Shown in pieces: positions 1 through 7,806 of a stretch of DNA of 35,227 bases. The notes beneath the pieces were generated by a model. The model was not told the DNA's origin. It did not search any database and saw nothing but the letters and a program-made list of their open reading frames with translations. Made by a program: the position numbers and the translations under genes. The first letter of the stretch is position 1. Every line of letters starts with the position of its first letter. Source of the DNA: CAWJEL01 sp964647255 (lineage in GTDB: Bacteria; Chloroflexota; Anaerolineae; CG2-30-64-16). The stretch lies in assembly GCA_964647255.1 (NCBI GenBank), contig CAZYGI010000041.1, forward strand, positions 1 to 35,227. Reading direction: 5' to 3'.

Positions 1-814
1 GGCTGGGCGTCGCCGTCGGCGCCGGAAGCGGCAGCCGGTCGGCCGGCGTCTCATAGGCCGCCGGGTCATGCGCTGAAGGCGCAGGAGGCGGAGTCGGCGG
101 CGCACTGCCTGTCTCAAGCGCGCGGGCCAGGGCGCGGGCCTGTGTCGCCGCCGCGCGCAGCCTGGCGGCTGCCTGCGGATTGAGCGCGTCTGCGGCCAGC
201 GCGGCCAGGCCGTCGGCCTGGCCCGACATGCGCTGCACCAGGCGGGCCCGGTCTGCCGGTTCCGATCGCAGCGCACGGCGGACGGCGGCCGCCTCGCCCT
301 CCAGCAGCGCGTCCAGCGCGGCCGGGTGAGCGTTGCCGGAGGTCGCCAGATCGCGGCCGAGATCAGCCAGCCGCCGGTCGGCCGCGTCCAACTCCGCAGC
401 GGCTCGGCTCGCCGGCGTGAACTTCACCAGGGCGGGCACACGCTCGGCGAGCACGCGCACCGCGTAGGTCGCATCACCGGGCTGGCTGGAGGCGACCGCG
501 GAGACGGACAGCGCGCCGATGAGGATGATGGCAAGGACCAACGCAGCCGGCAGCAGGCGCAGCCGGCCGAACAGGGGGACGGGCCTGGGCTCATGCGCTG
601 CGGCCAATGTCTCGCGCAGCGCCATCTTGGCGCGTAGCCGTTGCCCGTGGGTCAGCCGCGGGGCAGCCAGCGCGGCCAACTGGGCCGCGGCGTCGAGGGC
701 CGGCGCCAGCGCGTGCGCGTCGTCCCCGTAGCGCGCCAACACCTCGGCCCGGCTCTCGCCCCGCGCCAACCGCTCAAGACAATCATCCAGAATCGCAGTC
801 AGATCCATGCTCAT
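1..814 (-). CDS. DUF5667-like membrane protein, probable anti-sigma partner (partial, 3' end outside window)
   Basis: This reading frame stays open to the window edge, so only about the first 271 residues are visible. The start ATG overlaps the stop of the sigma-factor gene in an ATGA, which indicates translational coupling. The N-terminal 80 residues are cytosolic and Leu/Ala/Asp-rich. One membrane segment lies at about 86-108, followed directly by the motif QPGDATYAVRVLAERV. That motif resembles the PGDxxYxxKxxxE signature of DUF5667 proteins found beside ECF sigma factors in actinobacteria and Chloroflexota. The rest is helical and Ala-rich, and a Pro/Thr-rich stretch begins near 255. By position it probably holds or senses for the sigma factor, but no zinc-binding anti-sigma motif is visible. 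The topology is seen; the anti-sigma role is inferred. Confidence 0.75.
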   Translation of the reverse strand, partial: MSMDLTAILDDCLERLARGESRAEVLARYGDDAHALAPALDAAAQLAALAAPRLTHGQRLRAKMALRETLAAAHEPRPVPLFGRLRLLPAALVLAIILIGALSVSAVASSQPGDATYAVRVLAERVPALVKFTPASRAAAELDAADRRLADLGRDLATSGNAHPAALDALLEGEAAAVRRALRSEPADRARLVQRMSGQADGLAALAADALNPQAAARLRAAATQARALARALETGSAPPTPPPAPSAHDPAAYETPADRLPLPAPTATPS

Positions 815-1386
815 CGTTCCCCGGCGCCTAGGAGCCGGCCCAGGGCTTGCAGCGCCCGGTGCTGTAACGATTTCACCGCGCCTTCGGTCTTGCCCAGCCA
901 GGCCGCGACCTCAGCGTTGCTCATCTCCTCGCCGAATTTCCCCAGGATCACCAGTCGTTGGTCTTCGCTGAGCGCTTCGAGCGCCCCGGTTAGCCGCGCC
1001 AATTGCTCCTGGTGCTCGACATGGCCGTGCGGGCTGCGCTCACGGGCCGGGAGATACAGCGACTCGTCCAGGCCGATGACGGCAGCCCGGCCGCGGCTGC
1101 GGCGGTGATCTGTCACCAGGTTGGCGGCGATCCGATAGAGCCACGCGCTGAACGAAGCCGCCGGCCGGCCTGGGTTCAGCCGGAAGCCTCGGATGTGCTT
1201 GATCACCCGGATGAAGAGCTCGGTGGTGAGGTCGGCGGCCAGTTCCGGGTCGCCGATGCGCGCCAGCAGGTACCGATAGAGCCGATCGGCATAGAGGTCG
1301 TAGATCGCCTCCACCGCGGCCGGCTCCCCGCGCTGACATCCGGGCAATAGCGCTGTGATCTGCTCGTCAACTACCGCTGGATCCAT
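811..1386 (-). CDS. ECF-type RNA polymerase sigma factor, sigma-70 family
   Basis: The product is 191 residues, the usual length for an extracytoplasmic-function sigma factor. Region 2 occupies about residues 20-95 and ends with the typical FSAWLYRIAANLVTDHRR. Region 4 occupies about 130-188, with SEDQRLVILGKF followed by a helix-turn-helix at MSNAEVAAWLGKTEGAVKS. It should recruit RNA polymerase to a small stress or envelope regulon. The gene is followed, with a 4-base overlap, by a single-pass membrane protein that is the likely regulatory partner. The start ATG has only a weak AGG upstream at 8 nt. I cannot identify the target promoters from this window. Confidence 0.93.
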   Translation of the reverse strand: MDPAVVDEQITALLPGCQRGEPAAVEAIYDLYADRLYRYLLARIGDPELAADLTTELFIRVIKHIRGFRLNPGRPAASFSAWLYRIAANLVTDHRRSRGRAAVIGLDESLYLPARERSPHGHVEHQEQLARLTGALEALSEDQRLVILGKFGEEMSNAEVAAWLGKTEGAVKSLQHRALQALGRLLGAGER

Positions 1387-1473
1387 TTGCCATGCCTGCG
1401 TATATCAACGAAGAAACGCGCTGAAAGGTACGGGGGGAACTAACCGATTCAGCCGAGCACCTGTGTCGGTCGC

Positions 1474-3486
1474 TCAATGACCGCCATCGTAGGCCCCGTC
1501 CGACTCCAACAAACGCAGTTGCAGAGGAAGTGCAGAAGCGAGAGTCCCTGGCGGGGCGCCCAGGAACGTCGTCACAAGATTGTTCACCCGGTTGAGTAAG
1601 AGATCGGTCTGCCGGTAGCGCACGAAATCGTCAACCCAGTCCTCGATTTTGCGTCTCACTTCTTGGCTCAGGGCCAATGGATTGATCACCGGCAGATTGT
1701 CCAACTCGCGCGGCTCCACCTTCAACGTGTTGCCGCCGTAAGTCCGACTGACCGAATGAAGACGCGAGAGCGAGAAGGTGCTGTTTAACAGCGCCCAAAG
1801 CACCTTGGTTGCCCCGGCTTCAGTGATGTGACGGTTCGGGTAGAGCAGCGAAAACATGTTGAGCGGCCGCACCCCGGCCCGGTTCAGGATGAAGCGCGGG
1901 TTGCCACGGGTCAGAATCGTGAAAAAGATGGGCGGAACCTCGCGCTGCTCCATCATGTACCATTTGCGTCGTGTCTGCACCAGGCTGCGCTGGTGAAAGC
2001 CCTGCGCTTCGCCGCTCGCAAGATAGGCGAGAAGTTGGGGATGGTAGTCTATGTCGTCGCCGTTCAGATACAACAGGCAGACGCGTTTGCCTTCAGCAGC
2101 CAACGTTTGCCAATCGGCCTCGTCCAGGATGATATCCTGCGCCTCTCGATTGCGTTGCAACGTGCGCACTACGAACGGTTCCAGGGACTGGGCTTGGACT
2201 TGGCTAATAGGCAAGGCAAAGAAATCGTTCGCGCCGGTAGCGATGCCGCGCACCACCTTTGCTAACGCTTTGAGGGGAACGACCAAGCCACTTTCGTGCC
2301 AATCGGGCGGAGACAATTCTGGCGTTGCAACGGCCAGCCACTTAGGTGTGTCCAGTAGTTCTTCCTGGGGGCGGACAGCAAGCGAGCCGAACGACAACTC
2401 GCGATCAGTGCCGGAGCTGATGGCGGCAAGGATATCGTCGGTTGCGGGAAGATCGCTGAGCGTCAAATGTCGGACCGTGTTTCCGCGTTCGCAGCCTTTC
2501 CTGAACAGCAGGATCAAGGCGCCGACGTCTACCTTGTGGAAAGCATTCATCTGTGGAGAGAAGTGAATGATGGCCGAAATTGTCGTCTGTTGGCTCAGCA
2601 CGCTTTTTGCAGCCAGGCCGTACCGCGCATCCAGCACTTCCATCGGCACGATGACGGCCGCGCGCGCGCCTTCACGCATCTCCGCGATCAACTTCAGCAG
2701 GAAGAAAAATGCCAACGTGCCCTGGCGCGAGACATCCAGCCGCAGGCTCGCTTTCAGAGATGCCTGGAGCGCATCTTTCAGGGCAGGCGCAATCTGATGA
2801 TGCCGGGTGTAGGGCGGGTTGCAGATGACGGCATCCGTTTCTGGAGGCAGGGGTGTTTCGAGATAGTTACGTACAGCCAATTCCGGCAAGTCCGGACGTC
2901 TGCCTTCGGGTTGTGTCCGAAAGGCGGCCTGGGTGACGTTGAGCAACAGAGGACTGATGTCGAGTCCGTACAACCGGGGAACATCTGCGCGCTTGCCGGA
3001 TAGCTCCGCAGCCTTAAGCAGAAAATTCCCTGCGCCGCATCCGACATCGGACAGAAACCGCGGATGCTCTTGCAGCAACCAGGCGACCAGCCATTCCGCG
3101 ATATGTTCGTCAGTCCAGAATTGCCCGATCTGGCGGCGTTGCGGCTGGGGGATCAACGCGGTGTAAAGCTCACCCCATGGATTGAAAGTTGTCCGTGCAG
3201 AGCCGAATATGGCCTGTGAGACCTCGGTCGTCAGACCAGGAGACACATGAAGATCCAATCCGTCGAGTGGCGTCGCGAAAGCGTGGCCTGCTAAACCCGG
3301 CACGGTGTCGCGCATCATGGCGTCGAGCGCGGCTTGGCGAACAAGCAGTCGTTGAACGGCAGCCTCCTTCACATCCCAGCCGTGAAGCGCGGCCCAAGCC
3401 TCGAGGTTCGAGGCGATAGGCTCTGTCAACGGCAAATGTCGTGCCGCAACGGAGTCTATTTGCCCGACCATGCCCTTGAATATCAC
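1474..3486 (-). CDS. N6-adenine DNA methyltransferase of a type II restriction-modification pair
   Basis: The product is about 670 residues. After an N-terminal helical region comes GQFWT (about 121-125), then the AdoMet-binding motif I DVGCGAGNF (about 147-155) and the catalytic motif IV NPPY (about 223-226). About 400 further residues should hold the target-recognition domain, the gamma-class order (motif I, IV, TRD). It methylates adenine in the site cut by the endonuclease upstream. I chose GTG at 3486: a GAGGAG stands 8 nt upstream and the GTG overlaps the endonuclease stop as GTGA. The longer GTG at 3495 abuts that same Shine-Dalgarno, and the ATG at 3471 is less well placed. Lower GC than flanking genes suggests transfer as a unit with the endonuclease. 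Confidence 0.9.
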   Translation of the reverse strand: MIFKGMVGQIDSVAARHLPLTEPIASNLEAWAALHGWDVKEAAVQRLLVRQAALDAMMRDTVPGLAGHAFATPLDGLDLHVSPGLTTEVSQAIFGSARTTFNPWGELYTALIPQPQRRQIGQFWTDEHIAEWLVAWLLQEHPRFLSDVGCGAGNFLLKAAELSGKRADVPRLYGLDISPLLLNVTQAAFRTQPEGRRPDLPELAVRNYLETPLPPETDAVICNPPYTRHHQIAPALKDALQASLKASLRLDVSRQGTLAFFFLLKLIAEMREGARAAVIVPMEVLDARYGLAAKSVLSQQTTISAIIHFSPQMNAFHKVDVGALILLFRKGCERGNTVRHLTLSDLPATDDILAAISSGTDRELSFGSLAVRPQEELLDTPKWLAVATPELSPPDWHESGLVVPLKALAKVVRGIATGANDFFALPISQVQAQSLEPFVVRTLQRNREAQDIILDEADWQTLAAEGKRVCLLYLNGDDIDYHPQLLAYLASGEAQGFHQRSLVQTRRKWYMMEQREVPPIFFTILTRGNPRFILNRAGVRPLNMFSLLYPNRHITEAGATKVLWALLNSTFSLSRLHSVSRTYGGNTLKVEPRELDNLPVINPLALSQEVRRKIEDWVDDFVRYRQTDLLLNRVNNLVTTFLGAPPGTLASALPLQLRLLESDGAYDGGH

Positions 3487-4454
3487 GAACCCCACTCCTC
3501 AAAAACGGTCGGCGCCAATTCGATTTCGCCGTTTTCGAATGCGACGTAGGTCATGACCTTGCCATTCTTGTCCACAAACGCGTGTGGCTCTAAGGTTTGC
3601 CCAGATACAATCCCGAACTCTTTACAGAGAACGTAGGGAACCTTGACGATTTGTTTTGGACTGGAGGCTGTACCATCCGGGTTGGTGAAGCGCTGTGTCT
3701 CCCAACCCAATTCGCCAGATCCGATCAAGGTCAGCACATCGCCAAACTTGATGAAGTAACCGCGATCAAAGAAGATGTGAACGACATAGATCGGCACGCC
3801 GTAGTCCTTCTCCCATTGTTGCAAGCGTGGGACATCTTCTTGTTTAACGATGATCGTTGGGATGATGCCGGCCGGTTTGAGACGGCCCTTGTTTTTGCCG
3901 CGGGTGTAACGAGAAAATGGCTTGGCGAAGCCTGGCATTTTCTCGGTGACCCAAAGGCTGTTCTCGATCTCAAGCGCGACTCGCGCCTTGACAATCAAGT
4001 CTCGTAAGCCATCCGATGGTGTCTCGGCCATTTTCTCGATGCTGCCTACTCGACGTGTCAGTTCAAGCACCACTTTTTCAAATGTCGGACGATCATAGAG
4101 TAGTAAGTCGGGGCGCTTTTCTTCGCGATCGATGACATCCATCCGATCAAAAAAGAGTTCAAGCTCTTTTGGATCTTCGGGCGCAATGGTAGATGGATCG
4201 TAAGGCACCACGCCAAACCGAGCGCTCTGATTGAGCGCACGCATGACGATCTCTTCCGACCAACGACCTTGCGACCAGCGCATCAAAAAGTCGCTGCCCC
4301 GCAGCCGGCGTGGGTTGATGAGGAACTCAAGGTCCTCCGGTGCGAAATGGCCGATCTGGCCATATTCCCACTCAAGTTCCCCAGTCGGTAATTGGAGATA
4401 CAGATCGAACCAGTCAGGTAGGTTTGTCATAGGCATCTGTCTTTTCTTTGTCAT
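3483..4454 (-). CDS. Type II restriction endonuclease, AccI-like
   Basis: The product is 323 residues and precedes the methyltransferase with a 4-base GTGA overlap, so the two are almost certainly partners. Features that I associate with the AccI family (enzymes cutting GTMKAC) are WSQGRWSEE near 60-68, an acidic APEDPKELELFFDRMD, then KRPDLLLYD (Asp116) and ALEIENSLW (Glu162/Glu164). The last two would form the PD-(D/E)xK-type nuclease core, with Asn where Lys is more usual. Family assignment is from memory of these motifs, not an alignment, and the actual target sequence is unknown. GC is visibly lower than neighbours: 30 of 60 bases at 4021-4080 against 38 of 60 at 5641-5700. The gene starts 3 bases after the stop of the poly(A)-polymerase fusion and may depend on its transcript. 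Confidence 0.75.
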   Translation of the reverse strand: MTKKRQMPMTNLPDWFDLYLQLPTGELEWEYGQIGHFAPEDLEFLINPRRLRGSDFLMRWSQGRWSEEIVMRALNQSARFGVVPYDPSTIAPEDPKELELFFDRMDVIDREEKRPDLLLYDRPTFEKVVLELTRRVGSIEKMAETPSDGLRDLIVKARVALEIENSLWVTEKMPGFAKPFSRYTRGKNKGRLKPAGIIPTIIVKQEDVPRLQQWEKDYGVPIYVVHIFFDRGYFIKFGDVLTLIGSGELGWETQRFTNPDGTASSPKQIVKVPYVLCKEFGIVSGQTLEPHAFVDKNGKVMTYVAFENGEIELAPTVFEEWGS

Positions 4455-4457
4455 GAT

Positions 4458-7139
4458 CTAGGCACTCCACCCATCCGGCTCCTCCGCGGCGGTCTCGGCC
4501 AGGACAGCCCGCACCAGCGCGTCTTCATCGGCGCGCGTGCGGGTCTCGCCGTCCAGCCGCGCATCGCGCAGCCGTTCCAGGATCCGGCGATAGATGCGCC
4601 CCGGCTGGATGCCCATCCGGCGCAGGTCGTCACCGCTGAACTCGGCATGCACGTCGCGCAAGCGGCGCTGGTACAGATCGAGCCGCTGGCGCACCAGCCA
4701 ATCGTCCGTGGCGACCCGCAGCACCAGGCGCGCCTCGTCGGAAGACTCATCCAACACCCGCACGATCTCGCTGGGCCGCAGTGCGTCGCGGCGCAGGGCA
4801 TCAAGGCGGCCGGCTAACGCATGCACCTCTTGCGCCAGATCGCGATATTCCTTGCGGGCGCGATACCGGTCCAGGAACTCGGTCAGCGCGGCGGCTGGCA
4901 GCGGGTAAGTGAAGAGCGCCAGGTAAAGCCGCGGGGTCGCATCGGCCGACAGCGCCATCGCGGCCGGGGACTGGCTGTCGGGGTTGGCGATCAGGTCGAG
5001 CGTCGCGCGCAGCTCCGGCGCCTTGGTCAGGAACCAGCCGGGGCACGCGAGCTGCGGATGCAGCCGTTTCAGCACGCCGAGGTCGTCCAGCCGGCACAGG
5101 GCGTGTTCCGGCTCGGCTTCGGCCAGGATGAGCTCGAGCTCGTGGCGCACCCGCTCGGCGCTGATGCGATCGAGCAAGTCGCGCGCGTCGGCGATCAACT
5201 CCTCGGTGCGCGGCTCGATGCGGAAGCCGAAGCGCTGCTCGAAGCGGGCTGCGCGCAGGATGCGCGTCGGGTCTTCGACGAAGCTCAGGCTGTGCAGGAC
5301 GCGGATCACCCCATCTTCGAGATCCTTGCGGCCGCCGTAGAAATCCAGCAGCTCGCCCCAGTGTTCCGGCGTCAGGCGCAGGGCCAGCGTGTTGAGGGTG
5401 AAGTCGCGGCGGTGCAGGTCTTGCTTGATGCTGCTCCGCTCGACGGTCGGCAGGGCCGTGGGGTGTTCGTAGAACTCGGTCCGGGCGGTGACGAAATCCA
5501 GCGACTCCGGCAGATCCTCGCGGCCGTACGCGGCGCCGCCTTCACTGAAGGCCAGCGCCTCGGGCAGGATCCACTTCGCGGTGCCGAAGCGGCGATGGCT
5601 GCGCACGCGGCCGCCCAGCCGCGCGGTGAGCGTCTGCGCCAGGCGGATCGCGTCCCCTTCCACCACCAGATCCATGTCGAAATTGGGGCGCCCCAACAGC
5701 AGGTCACGCACGAAGCCGCCGACGACGTAGAGCGGGAAGCCGAGCTCGCCCGCGGCCGCGCCGGCCTCCTTGAGCAGATCGAGCTGCGGCTCGGACAGCG
5801 CATCGGCCATGACTGCGGCCAGCGATTCCACGCGCTGCGCGGCGCCGCCCCACAGCTTGATCAGATCCGTGCGGGTGACGATGCCCAACAGCGCGCCGGT
5901 GCGCGGATCGAGCACCGGCACCTGGCCCCAGTCATGATCGGTCATCACCTTGCGCAGCGTCGCCACCGAGTCTTCGGGGGTGACGTACACCTGGCCGGCG
6001 CGCATGTAGCGGCTGACGGGGTGACTGCCTAGCCCGTGATGCAGTGCGCGATCAATCTCGCGGCGCGTCAACATACCGACGACGCGGCCATGCTCCAGGA
6101 CAGGAAAACCCTCAAACCCGTAGCGGCGCATCCGATCCCCGGCCGAGGCCATCGTCTCATCCGTTAAGAGCGTCTGGGGTTCACCATAGGACATGATCTG
6201 GCCGACGCTGACGGTGGGTTTGATGTTGGTCTGCAACAGGTAGACCAGGGTCTCGTACGCCGCGGGCAGCGCGATGCCGCGCATCAGCGCGGCGGCCGCG
6301 CGGCTGTGCCCGCCGCCGCCCAGGCCCTGGGCGATTCTCCCGACGTCTATGGCATCGTCGCTGCTGCGGGCCACCACCTGGATGTAGTCCCGCATCTGCA
6401 CCAGCATGAAGAGGCCGTCCGGCTCGTACAGGTCGTGCAGCTTGTGCGCCAGGGTCGAGATCTCCTCGACCGGCTCACTCACGACGGCGCTGGCGATGAT
6501 GAGCGAGTGGCCGTGCACCTGGTAGGGCTGGCTGTTATCGGCCAATTGTTGATAGAGCGCGCGCTGCTCATCGGTGAGCGGATGGTGCAGATGCTTGTCC
6601 ACAACCTGCAGATTAGCCTCGCGCTCCAGCAGCCAGGCCGCGGCGCGCAGGTCACGGGCGGTGGTGGTGCCGAAGGTCAGCGCGCCGGTGTCCTCGTAAA
6701 TGCCGAGCATGAGCAGCGTGGCCTCAATGGGGCTAACCGCGATCCCGGCGGCCGCCAGGCGCTCGACCAGCAGCGTCGTGGTCGCGCCGACTTCTTCGCC
6801 GGAGAAGGTCCACCCTTCGGGCAGGTCGCGCATCAGTGGGTGATGGTCAATGATGGAGGCCGGCGTGGCCCGGGTCATGCCGCGCACGGGCTGCACGGTC
6901 TGCGTGTCCACCGCAACGACGCGCTCGACGCGGCGCTTCGGCAAATCTTCCAGGCGGACGAACGGCAGCAACTCGCCGTAGGTCGTCAGAAAGGTTTCCA
7001 GGTTGCGGTTCATCAGCCGCGGCAGCACCGGCACAGCCTGCGGATAGAGGCGGGCGGCCGCCAGCAGCGAGGCCAGCGCGTCAAAATCGGTGTGCTCGTG
7101 GGTCAGGATCAGGACAAGAGATGACGAGTTGCCGGGCAT
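4458..7139 (-). CDS. DHH/DHHA1-CBS-CBS-poly(A) polymerase/tRNA nucleotidyltransferase fusion
   Basis: The 893-residue protein has four parts. A DHH phosphoesterase domain carries THEHTDFDA (about 13-21) and IIDHHP (DHH at 98-100), closed by a DHHA1 motif GGGGHSRAA (about 274-282). Two CBS domains follow at about 315-370 and 378-435. From about 465 to the end is a class II nucleotidyltransferase with GGFVRD (474-479), the metal-binding DMD (488-490), and the RRDFTLNTLA and RAARFEQRFG motifs of the tRNA CCA/A-adding and poly(A) polymerase family. The DHH part may act as an oligonucleotide or cyclic-dinucleotide phosphodiesterase, with the CBS pair sensing adenylates. This architecture is known from several bacterial phyla. 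I chose ATG 7139, preceded by GAGGGGG, over the upstream GTG 7157, which lacks a Shine-Dalgarno. Confidence 0.92.
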   Translation of the reverse strand: MPGNSSSLVLILTHEHTDFDALASLLAAARLYPQAVPVLPRLMNRNLETFLTTYGELLPFVRLEDLPKRRVERVVAVDTQTVQPVRGMTRATPASIIDHHPLMRDLPEGWTFSGEEVGATTTLLVERLAAAGIAVSPIEATLLMLGIYEDTGALTFGTTTARDLRAAAWLLEREANLQVVDKHLHHPLTDEQRALYQQLADNSQPYQVHGHSLIIASAVVSEPVEEISTLAHKLHDLYEPDGLFMLVQMRDYIQVVARSSDDAIDVGRIAQGLGGGGHSRAAAALMRGIALPAAYETLVYLLQTNIKPTVSVGQIMSYGEPQTLLTDETMASAGDRMRRYGFEGFPVLEHGRVVGMLTRREIDRALHHGLGSHPVSRYMRAGQVYVTPEDSVATLRKVMTDHDWGQVPVLDPRTGALLGIVTRTDLIKLWGGAAQRVESLAAVMADALSEPQLDLLKEAGAAAGELGFPLYVVGGFVRDLLLGRPNFDMDLVVEGDAIRLAQTLTARLGGRVRSHRRFGTAKWILPEALAFSEGGAAYGREDLPESLDFVTARTEFYEHPTALPTVERSSIKQDLHRRDFTLNTLALRLTPEHWGELLDFYGGRKDLEDGVIRVLHSLSFVEDPTRILRAARFEQRFGFRIEPRTEELIADARDLLDRISAERVRHELELILAEAEPEHALCRLDDLGVLKRLHPQLACPGWFLTKAPELRATLDLIANPDSQSPAAMALSADATPRLYLALFTYPLPAAALTEFLDRYRARKEYRDLAQEVHALAGRLDALRRDALRPSEIVRVLDESSDEARLVLRVATDDWLVRQRLDLYQRRLRDVHAEFSGDDLRRMGIQPGRIYRRILERLRDARLDGETRTRADEDALVRAVLAETAAEEPDGWSA

Positions 7140-7195
7140 AGCCCCCTCAACAGACACGGGCGGATTCGAACTTGGTTTGGAGGGGTAAGCATCCT

Positions 7196-7231
7196 CAGAT
7201 GCGTCGTGCCGCGCACAGCCGTTCGCATCTG
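7196..7231 (-). other. Stem-loop in the leader of the DHH-CBS-PAP gene
   Basis: A perfect 8-bp inverted repeat, CAGATGCG and CGCATCTG, at 7196-7203 and 7224-7231 encloses a second small hairpin (GTGC and GCAC). It lies between the TraR/DksA terminator and the fusion gene. No T-run follows, so it looks like leader structure rather than a terminator. Function is unknown. Confidence 0.4.
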
Positions 7232-7281
7232 ACGCGAAGCGCGCTCACTCCGCGCCATTGGTTATGATTGCTGCAATAGAC

Positions 7282-7305
7282 AAACGCCCGGCATCGCGCC
7301 GGGCG
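7282..7305 (-). terminator. Probable intrinsic terminator after the TraR/DksA-type gene
   Basis: On the minus strand the arms CGCCCGGC and GCCGGGCG (8 bp, 7285-7292 and 7298-7305) enclose a 5-nt loop and are followed by TTTGTCTATTG. The stem is strong but the T-tract is short. It lies about 29 nt after the stop codon at 7334. Confidence 0.6.
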
Positions 7306-7333
7306 TCGGGTCGGAGGCACGGGTGCGCTCGGC

Positions 7334-7672
7334 TCAACGCCGCCGTTGGGCGCACTGGCTACAGACGGTCGTGTGGCTGAGCACGGCCAGGCGCTCCGGC
7401 TCGATCTGCTTGCCGCACTTCTCGCAGAGGCCGTACAGGCCCATGTCAAGCTGTTCCAGCGCCTCTTCGATTTCGGCCAAATGTTGTTGCGCGCGATCAC
7501 GCATGAGAGTGTTGAACTCCCACTGATAGATCATCGGATCCCCTTCGCCCAACTCGTAATCGCCCTTGGTTTCGAGGCGGTTGAGGAGCGTTTCCAGCTC
7601 TTGCTGGACCTCGGCGCGTTCCACCAGCAACCGAGCGCGCGCCTCGGCAATCTGTTCTTCGCGTGTCGCCAT
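7334..7672 (-). CDS. TraR/DksA-family C4 zinc-finger protein
   Basis: The 112-residue product begins with a long coiled-coil-forming helical segment rich in Glu/Arg/Leu. It ends in a four-cysteine zinc finger, CEKCG and CSQC separated by 17 residues, the hallmark of the DksA/TraR/YocK group that acts in the secondary channel of RNA polymerase. The internal GLYGLCEKCGKQIEPERL is very typical. Whether the coiled-coil tip carries the two acidic residues of true DksA cannot be judged without alignment. I prefer ATG 7672; the GTG at 7693 would add seven residues, and neither start has a strong Shine-Dalgarno. It lies downstream of the S1 gene, separated by a strong terminator, so it may have its own weak promoter. 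Confidence 0.88.
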   Translation of the reverse strand: MATREEQIAEARARLLVERAEVQQELETLLNRLETKGDYELGEGDPMIYQWEFNTLMRDRAQQHLAEIEEALEQLDMGLYGLCEKCGKQIEPERLAVLSHTTVCSQCAQRRR

Positions 7673-7751
7673 AGTAAATCCGAACTTGTTCACCCGAAAA
7701 GACGCAGGCGGCGCTGATTGGCCGGAGCCCTGCGCCTGTGGATGACGTAGG

Positions 7752-7795
7752 AAAACGCCGCAGAAACCCAGAGACGGTTCTGGGTCTCTGCGGCG
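7752..7795 (-). terminator. Strong intrinsic terminator after the S1-domain gene
   Basis: On the minus strand CGCCGCAGA-G-ACCCAGA pairs with TCTGGGT-T-TCTGCGGCG, about 17 bp including one G-U, around a 6-nt loop (7756-7795). It is followed by TTTTCC. It begins 12 nt past the S1 stop at 7807, an ideal arrangement for factor-independent termination. Confidence 0.88.
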
Positions 7796-7806
7796 TGGCC
7801 GGCCTG

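Noticed and set aside
4821..6032. 403-codon plus-strand frame opposite the DHH-CBS-PAP gene
   Set aside because: Antisense to a clear multi-domain protein; no start signal or domain.
7160..7195. tRNA T-arm-like GTTCGAATC on the minus strand
   Set aside because: The flanking bases cannot form the 5-bp T-stem and no anticodon or acceptor stem is found upstream.
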